Origin: an uncultured Paracoccaceae bacterium
Lineage (GTDB): Bacteria; Pseudomonadota; Alphaproteobacteria; Rhodobacterales; Rhodobacteraceae
NCBI GenBank assembly: GCA_947501555.1
Contig: CANMWG010000002.1
Location: 196,224 to 260,223, forward strand
Direction of reading: 5' to 3'
DNA: 64,000 nucleotides
Shown: positions 59,053-64,000 of the stretch, piece by piece
Position numbering within the stretch: the first letter of the stretch is position 1
Layout of the letters: the number at the start of each line of letters is the position of its first letter
The notes under the pieces: model-generated
Told to the model about the DNA's origin: nothing
Databases searched by the model: none
The model's input: the letters and a program-made list of their open reading frames with translations, nothing else
Made by a program: the position numbers and the translations under genes

Positions 59053-60267
59053 TTACCGCTCCTTCAGCTTAACGGAATTGTTGTAGACGTTCATTACCGC
59101 CGAAATCGTCAACGAGATCGTGAGATAGAACAGCATCAACAAAAGCACGCATTCGATAGCGCGACCGGTTTGGTTTAGCGTGATACCACCCAAGGTCGCG
59201 GTGACGTCAGCATAGCCCACGGCAATCGCCAGCGACGAGTTTTTGGTGATGTTCAGATATTGCGAAATCAACGGTGGGATGATCACGCGTAGGGCTTGCG
59301 GCAAGACCACCAGCGACATGATGCGGCCCGGACGAAGGCCCAGCGCGCCAGCAGCTTCCGATTGGCCCTTTGACACGGCCTGAATACCAGCACGCACGTT
59401 TTCCGCGATGAAGGCACCAGTGTAGATCGATAGGGCAAACCACAGCGCGATCAAAGGTGCGCCCAGTTGCAAACCACCAGAGAAATTGAAACCGCCAAGC
59501 ACGGGGTAATCCAGACTAACTGGTTGGCCCATGATAAAGTGCATCAAGATCGTTGGAATGAAGAACAGTCCAACGCTTGGCCAGAAAGTGGGCAGCAAGC
59601 GCCCGGTGTCAAATAGCATCTTGGTGGCATAGCGGCGGAAAAAGAAAATGCCGACGATCGAGGCGATAAAGGTCAGCACCACGACGATTGAACCGGGGCC
59701 CCAAACGGGTGCGGGAATATAGATCCCGCGGTTTGTGACGGCAAAGGCGTTGAACAGCATCGACGCGGCGGGATCATCACCCCGGAAAGCACGCGGTGCG
59801 GGCATCACGGCAGTCATGATCGTGAAGATAATGATGATCCAGATCAGAACAGGGATATTGCGGAAAATCTCGACGTAGACGGCCATCAGTTTGCTGACCA
59901 ACCAGTTCTTGGACAATCGCAAGACACCGGCAAGCACACCAAATACGGTTGCTGTGATACAGGCCATAAAGGCAACCAGCAGCGTATTCAGAATACCGAC
60001 GATGGCAGCGCGCGAATGCGACGACTGGCTATCGTATTCGATCAGCGATTGGTTGATGTCATAGCCAGCAGGCGAACCCAAAAAGCTGTAACTGATATTC
60101 AGGCCTGCCTGCCGAAGGTTTTGGATCAGGTTGTTACCCAAATACCAAAACGATAATGCTAGAACAATTGCCGCGATCGCTTGAAATGTCATTGAACGAT
60201 AGCGGGTATCATTGATTAGCATCGACAGGCGGAAAGAGCCCTCAGGCGGGTCCGTGATCGTCGACAT
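59053..60267 (-). CDS. aapQ: General L-amino acid ABC transporter permease
   Basis: 404 residues with eight or so membrane helices, AapQ/BztB type: an N-terminal extension (FQAIAAIVLALSFWYLGNNLIQNLRQAGLNISYSF-type region about 28-62), MAVYVEIFRNIPVLIWIIIIF and the EAA-like GALGLRPGRIMSLVVLPQALRVIIPPL. It pairs with AapM for amino-acid transport. The aapM start lies two bases after its stop. Confidence 0.95.
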   Translation of the reverse strand: MSTITDPPEGSFRLSMLINDTRYRSMTFQAIAAIVLALSFWYLGNNLIQNLRQAGLNISYSFLGSPAGYDINQSLIEYDSQSSHSRAAIVGILNTLLVAFMACITATVFGVLAGVLRLSKNWLVSKLMAVYVEIFRNIPVLIWIIIIFTIMTAVMPAPRAFRGDDPAASMLFNAFAVTNRGIYIPAPVWGPGSIVVVLTFIASIVGIFFFRRYATKMLFDTGRLLPTFWPSVGLFFIPTILMHFIMGQPVSLDYPVLGGFNFSGGLQLGAPLIALWFALSIYTGAFIAENVRAGIQAVSKGQSEAAGALGLRPGRIMSLVVLPQALRVIIPPLISQYLNITKNSSLAIAVGYADVTATLGGITLNQTGRAIECVLLLMLFYLTISLTISAVMNVYNNSVKLKER

Positions 60268-60354
60268 AAGTTTTCCCCGTTTTTACGACGCTTTTCTTGT
60301 TTGGCCACTTCAGCAGCTCGTTGGCGTCGATTTTTTCTGGTCTATTAGGTGAAA

Positions 60355-60376
60355 GGGCGCGGTTCTCACCGCGCCC
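60355..60376 (-). terminator. Hairpin between aapJ and aapQ
   Basis: GGGCGCGGT (60355-60363) and ACCGCGCCC (60368-60376) form a perfect nine-pair stem. Read on the minus strand the loop is GAGA, a GNRA tetraloop, and only TTT follows. It is probably a partial terminator or an mRNA stabiliser that gives more binding protein than permease. It lies 18 bp after the aapJ stop. Confidence 0.75.
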
Positions 60377-60394
60377 CTTTTTCGTATTCCCGGT

Positions 60395-61414
60395 TTAACG
60401 GAAAGGTGGGGAGTAGATCAGACCACCTTCGGTCCACTGGGCGTTCAGCCCACGTGCAAGACCGATTGGTGTATTCTCACCAATGTTCTTTTCGAACAGC
60501 TCACCATAGTTACCACCGGCAGCAATCGCCTTCATCGCCCAGTCAGCGTCCAGACCCAGCATCGCGCCCAGTTCACCTTCGGTGCCGAGAAGACGGTTGA
60601 TTTCGGGGTTGTCCGTTGGCGAAGCAGCCAGCTCTTCGATGTTAGCGGAAGTAACGTCCAGCTCTTCAGCAGTGATCAGCGCGTTCAAAGTCCAACGAAC
60701 GATGTCACCCCAGTCGCTGTCGCCATGGCGAACAAGTGGGCCGAGTGGCTCTTTGGATACGATCTCAGGCAGCAGAACGTGGTCACCTGGCACTTCGAAA
60801 GAAGCACGTGTGGCAGCCAAACCGGACGCGTCAGTTGTGAACACGTCACAAGCACCTGCCAGGTACTGCTGCTGCGCTTCAGCGTTTGTTTCGATCGGCA
60901 CAGGCTCATAGCTCATGTTGTTTGAGCGGAAAAAGTCAGCAAGGTTCAACTCGGTTGTTGTACCGGTTTGAATGCAGACAGTCGCGCCATCAAGTTCCAA
61001 GGCAGAAGAAACGCCCAGCTCGCGTGGAGCCATAAAGCCCTGACCATCGTAGTAGTTGGTGCCAACAAATTCGAATTTCAGGTCAACGTCACGGCTGAAT
61101 GTCCATGTGGTGTTCCGCGCCAGCATGTCGATTTCACCAGAAGCCAACGCCGTAAAGCGTGTCTTACCTGTTGTAGGGATGAACTCGACCGCGTCGCTGT
61201 CGCCAAGAACAGCAGCCGCAACCGCGCGGCAGAGACCAACGTCGAAACCTGTCCAGACGCCATTTGCATCAGGTGATGCAAAGCCAACCAGGCCGGTGCT
61301 TACGCCGCAGTTCAGCGTGCCGCGTGCTTTTACGTCGTCAAGCGTCGCTGCAGATGCCATGCCAGCGGCCATGCCAGCAACAGTCAGCGCGCCGAAGAAT
61401 ACGGATGTTTTCAT
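60395..61414 (-). CDS. aapJ: General L-amino acid-binding periplasmic protein
   Basis: 339 residues from the ATG at 61414, with AGGAAGAGG upstream. The signal peptide MKTSVFFGALTVAGMAAGMASA is followed by an AapJ/BztA binding protein: LNCGVSTGLVGFASPDANGVWTGFDVGLCRAVAAAVLG-type opening (about 34-72), FIPTTGKTRFTALASGEIDML and TTWTFSRDVDLKFEFVGTNYYDGQGFM. It captures a broad range of L-amino acids for AapQMP. It is the first operon gene and looks highly expressed by codon use. Confidence 0.96.
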   Translation of the reverse strand: MKTSVFFGALTVAGMAAGMASAATLDDVKARGTLNCGVSTGLVGFASPDANGVWTGFDVGLCRAVAAAVLGDSDAVEFIPTTGKTRFTALASGEIDMLARNTTWTFSRDVDLKFEFVGTNYYDGQGFMAPRELGVSSALELDGATVCIQTGTTTELNLADFFRSNNMSYEPVPIETNAEAQQQYLAGACDVFTTDASGLAATRASFEVPGDHVLLPEIVSKEPLGPLVRHGDSDWGDIVRWTLNALITAEELDVTSANIEELAASPTDNPEINRLLGTEGELGAMLGLDADWAMKAIAAGGNYGELFEKNIGENTPIGLARGLNAQWTEGGLIYSPPFR

Positions 61415-61628
61415 TTTTACCTCTTCCTGAGTAGCCACCCTGCGAGGGTGGTGTATTTTTATCCCGTCCCGATAGACAGTCACGATTCATAAGATGGGAG
61501 ATTCCATCTCAATGTCGAAGGATTTTGGGCATTCTGCCATCAACGTCAAGGGCAACTGCTCGGATTCGATGGGCATATGCCAGAGAATCAGGCAGTTTTC
61601 TTTCACGATGCTGCGAAACGCACTGTTT

Positions 61629-62342
61629 CTATGACTCTTGAGAAAGTTCATAGAATCGAGCGGCGTCTAAAAAAGCAGCACGCTTGATCATTTCGGCAGC
61701 AGCGGCCTCATCGTCGACTCCCCATTGGGCAATTTGCCAATGCTCATCAATCCGCGAAAGCACCCATGCATCCTGTGGCGAAATGGCACGCCTGATCACC
61801 GCCAACGCGAGCACAAGTGACCCAGAAAGGCTGATCAAGTCATGGGCCGCGGCAAGGGCGAAGTCATCAAACGCCGCCAACTGCGCCGTCAGCCGTTCCA
61901 AAGCCAGGGGATTTTGCGTGACATGCATCACCCCCTGCCCCACGAATAACCGGGCCTCCAGCGTCTGTGCGGCCCACTCCAACATCGGGTCCCAGCCCTC
62001 TGCTTGCTGCTGGATCAGCTCATCGGGGCCTGCTGCCCGGTAACACAATAAATCGCTGTCTCCGTATTCCGCCAATAACGCGACCACCTCCGCGCGCTGC
62101 GCACAGACCTTGTCTATGGCGGCATTTGCACCACGGGTGACAGGCATAGTGCCGGGGTCCAACACATCTTCCTGTGCGTCCCATTCAAGGGCGATGGCTT
62201 CCGCCATGGGCATCGTCGGGACAGTCAAATTTGCCTTCGCGGGGGTTTTGACCGTCCGCCCATCCAGCAAAACCGTAAAACCACCCTCACACGGCGCGGC
62301 GGCCGCCGTTTTCCAGAACCGCTTTGGTTTCCAATCGCTCAT
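61629..62342 (-). CDS. ATP12 family F1-ATPase assembly chaperone
   Basis: 237 residues. ATP12 family: KRFWKTAAAAP near the N-terminus, LLDGRTVKTPAK, EWDAQEDVLDPGTMPVTRGANAAIDKV and DSDLLCYRAAGPDEL, with the C-terminal helical domain. In mitochondria and alphaproteobacteria ATP12 helps assemble the alpha subunit of F1. It overlaps the HAD phosphatase by 4 bp and is part of a coupled set with rluC. Confidence 0.94.
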   Translation of the reverse strand: MSDWKPKRFWKTAAAAPCEGGFTVLLDGRTVKTPAKANLTVPTMPMAEAIALEWDAQEDVLDPGTMPVTRGANAAIDKVCAQRAEVVALLAEYGDSDLLCYRAAGPDELIQQQAEGWDPMLEWAAQTLEARLFVGQGVMHVTQNPLALERLTAQLAAFDDFALAAAHDLISLSGSLVLALAVIRRAISPQDAWVLSRIDEHWQIAQWGVDDEAAAAEMIKRAAFLDAARFYELSQES

Positions 62343-63010
62343 GAGGTCTGTCCCATCAAATCATCTACGGCCGCGGGCAGTTCCGCAAAATCCTGGATCA
62401 AAGCATCCGGCAAAAGCACGTCAGCAGGGTGATAGCCCCAGGAAACGCCAATCTTCTTGATTCCAGCCGCACGGGCCATATCCATATCGAAGGTCGTATC
62501 GCCAATCATCACCGCAGCCTCCGGCACCACACCGGTCTCAGCCATCGCCGTCAAAATCATCGACGGGTGCGGCTTTGAGGGATGATGATCCGCCACCTGC
62601 TCACTATGAAATATCCCTGTCAGACCATGACGCTCCAGCACCTTATCCAGGCCGCGCCGGGATTTGCCCGTCGCAACAGCCAGGAACGTGTGGTCCTGCG
62701 CGCGAAACGCATCCAAGGCCGCTCGCGCGCCGGGATAGAGCGGGCCCATCTCTTTGTTTTGGGTCCGCAGGCTGGCAAAAGCGTCTTTGTAGGCATCAAC
62801 CAAGCGGGCACGCCCGTCGGGCGACTGGTCGGGACATAAGCGCGCAAACGCGACATCCAACGACAGACCAACAATCGATAATACTGCATCACGGGCCGGC
62901 ATGGGCAGGCCTTCTGCAGCAAAAGCATGGGTCATGGCGGCCAAAATCTCGGCCTGACTATCGACCAGCGTGCCGTCCACATCGAATATCACAAGGCGCA
63001 GATCAGGCAT
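62339..63010 (-). CDS. HAD-family phosphatase
   Basis: 223 residues from the ATG at 63010, overlapping rluC by 8 bp. HAD motifs: FDVDGTLVDS (motif I, nucleophile and acid Asp), a Thr/Ser in ATGKS (motif II), Lys in HPSKPHPSM (motif III), and GDTTFDMDMA (motif IV). A Pgp-like cap domain lies between motifs I and II. It resembles phosphoglycolate phosphatases but the substrate is not certain. Located between rluC and atp12, a usual Rhodobacterales order. Confidence 0.93.
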   Translation of the reverse strand: MPDLRLVIFDVDGTLVDSQAEILAAMTHAFAAEGLPMPARDAVLSIVGLSLDVAFARLCPDQSPDGRARLVDAYKDAFASLRTQNKEMGPLYPGARAALDAFRAQDHTFLAVATGKSRRGLDKVLERHGLTGIFHSEQVADHHPSKPHPSMILTAMAETGVVPEAAVMIGDTTFDMDMARAAGIKKIGVSWGYHPADVLLPDALIQDFAELPAAVDDLMGQTS

Positions 63011-64000
63011 CGGGCATATTAAACGGATCAACGGGGGCGTGGCCCACAACCCAGCCCACAAAGTCCCAAGTGTTCTGCATGTGATCAGGCAGCGGCGCGG
63101 TCAAATGCAACTGCGCACCGGTCGCGGGATGCTCGATGGTCAGACTGCGCGCATGCAGATGCATCTTGCGGCCAATCTCAGAGCCCATACCAGCACCCCA
63201 GCCATCGCCAAGGTTCTCTTGGCCCGAGCCACCGTATTTGCCATCGCCAATAATCGGATGGCCAATCTCGGCCATATGGGCGCGCAGCTGATGGGTGCGG
63301 CCCGTGATCGGGACCAGCGCACACCAGGCGGCACGGCTGGCCAGCGTATCCATCACCGCATAATCACTGGTGGCACGTTTGGCGCCTTCGACACTTTCGA
63401 CATCACGCGGATGCACACAACGCATCTTCTCACTCTCACCGCCACGACCATGACCGGGGGCCTTGACCAAGCCATATTTGATCGTACCTGCACGCGGGTG
63501 GGGTACGCCAGCAACAGCAGCCCAATAAATCTTGCGGGTTTCGCGGTGCTTGAGGTTCTCAGTCAACTGCTTGGCCATCATCCGGGTGCGGGCCAGCAAC
63601 AATACACCAGACGTATCCTTATCCAAACGATGCACCAGCCGGGGCTTCTCGGGATAGTCAAAAGTCAGGGCCTCAGCCATAGCATCCACATGACGGGTGG
63701 TATTGGTCCCACCTTGGGTGGCCAAACCATGGGGCTTGTTGATCGCAATGATATGGTCGTCCTTATAAATCACGCAGGACTGGATCAGCTTGGCATCGGC
63801 CTTGGTCACACCATGCTTGGCCAAAGCACGGGCATTTTCCACCTCTTCCTCTGTGGGTAGCGGCGGAATGCGGACCTTCTGACCAACCTCAAGACGGCTA
63901 TTCGATTTCACCCGGCCACCATCGACACGCAACTCACCCTTGCGGCACATCTTTTCGATACGGCCTTGGGTCAAATGGGGGAACAGGCGGCGCAGATACC
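63003..64000 (-). CDS. rluC: Ribosomal large subunit pseudouridine synthase, 5' end outside window
   Basis: The open frame runs from the stop at 63003 off the right edge; the in-frame TTG at 63974 is not the true start, because upstream codons read YLRRLFPHLTQGRIEKM, the S4-like N-terminal domain. RluC/RluD family: S4 domain (CRKGELRVDGGRVK), catalytic Asp in HRLDKDTSGVLLLAR, and INKPHGLATQGG. It forms pseudouridine in 23S rRNA (955, 2504 and 2580 for RluC). At least 331 codons are visible. Confidence 0.95.
   Translation of the reverse strand, partial: YLRRLFPHLTQGRIEKMCRKGELRVDGGRVKSNSRLEVGQKVRIPPLPTEEEVENARALAKHGVTKADAKLIQSCVIYKDDHIIAINKPHGLATQGGTNTTRHVDAMAEALTFDYPEKPRLVHRLDKDTSGVLLLARTRMMAKQLTENLKHRETRKIYWAAVAGVPHPRAGTIKYGLVKAPGHGRGGESEKMRCVHPRDVESVEGAKRATSDYAVMDTLASRAAWCALVPITGRTHQLRAHMAEIGHPIIGDGKYGGSGQENLGDGWGAGMGSEIGRKMHLHARSLTIEHPATGAQLHLTAPLPDHMQNTWDFVGWVVGHAPVDPFNMPDA

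Overview
The window looks like a chromosomal segment of an alphaproteobacterium of the Rhodobacterales (Roseobacter group). The signs are a three-gene peptide deformylase block next to fmt, an AapJQMP amino-acid transporter, a smo/mtlK polyol operon of the Rhodobacter type, a compact cob cluster, a TRAP transporter and the gene order yidC-MOSC-engB-argB. The DNA is moderately GC-rich and densely coded, with many 1-10 bp gene overlaps. I saw no rRNA, tRNA, insertion sequence, prophage or CRISPR array.

Layout. 1-7 kb: the end of a coiled-coil protein, an L,D-transpeptidase lipoprotein, a small lipoprotein, a divergent carboxymuconolactone-decarboxylase/TetR pair with a clear operator, then a creatinase-fold hydrolase, a VOC protein and an aldo/keto reductase. 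7-10 kb: fmt and three tandem def paralogues, one of which has lost catalytic residues. 10-15 kb: a small membrane protein with an overlapping XRE regulator behind a two-dyad operator, a PatB-type C-S lyase, and a large unfamiliar protein (12.3-14.2 kb) whose N-terminus resembles proteins associated with extracellular contractile injection systems.

15-26 kb: cobalamin synthesis. cbiX-cobH-cobL-cobI-(cbiG)cobJ-cobM lie on the minus strand and DUF1636-cobC-cobD on the plus strand, separated by a glutathionyl-hydroquinone reductase and a degenerate receiver protein. A cytochrome b561 follows. 26.7-30 kb: a probable catabolic operon (Gfo/Idh dehydrogenase, BKACE-type beta-keto acid cleavage enzyme, AEC transporter, flavin reductase). 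30-31.3 kb: gluconate dehydrogenase and gluconokinase.

31.4-41.3 kb: a seven-gene minus-strand operon (FAH-family hydrolase, nitroreductase, OsmC, TRAP DctPQM, intradiol dioxygenase) faces a plus-strand set (YciI, GntR regulator, malonyl-CoA decarboxylase, malonyl-CoA synthetase). ATATCGAT-type motifs occur at both promoter regions, which suggests one GntR-controlled unit that ends in malonate use. 41.5-49 kb: a LacI regulator and the polyol operon smoEFGK-smoS-mtlK, with a perfect palindrome at the promoter.

49-55 kb: yidC, a MOSC protein, engB, argB, a secreted protein, a ferredoxin-like protein and sixA. 55-57 kb: a secreted PilJ-domain protein and a small exported protein. 57-61.4 kb: aapJQMP, read leftwards, with an intergenic hairpin after aapJ and a strong terminator after aapP. 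61.6-64 kb: an ATP12 assembly factor, a HAD phosphatase and rluC, which runs off the right edge.
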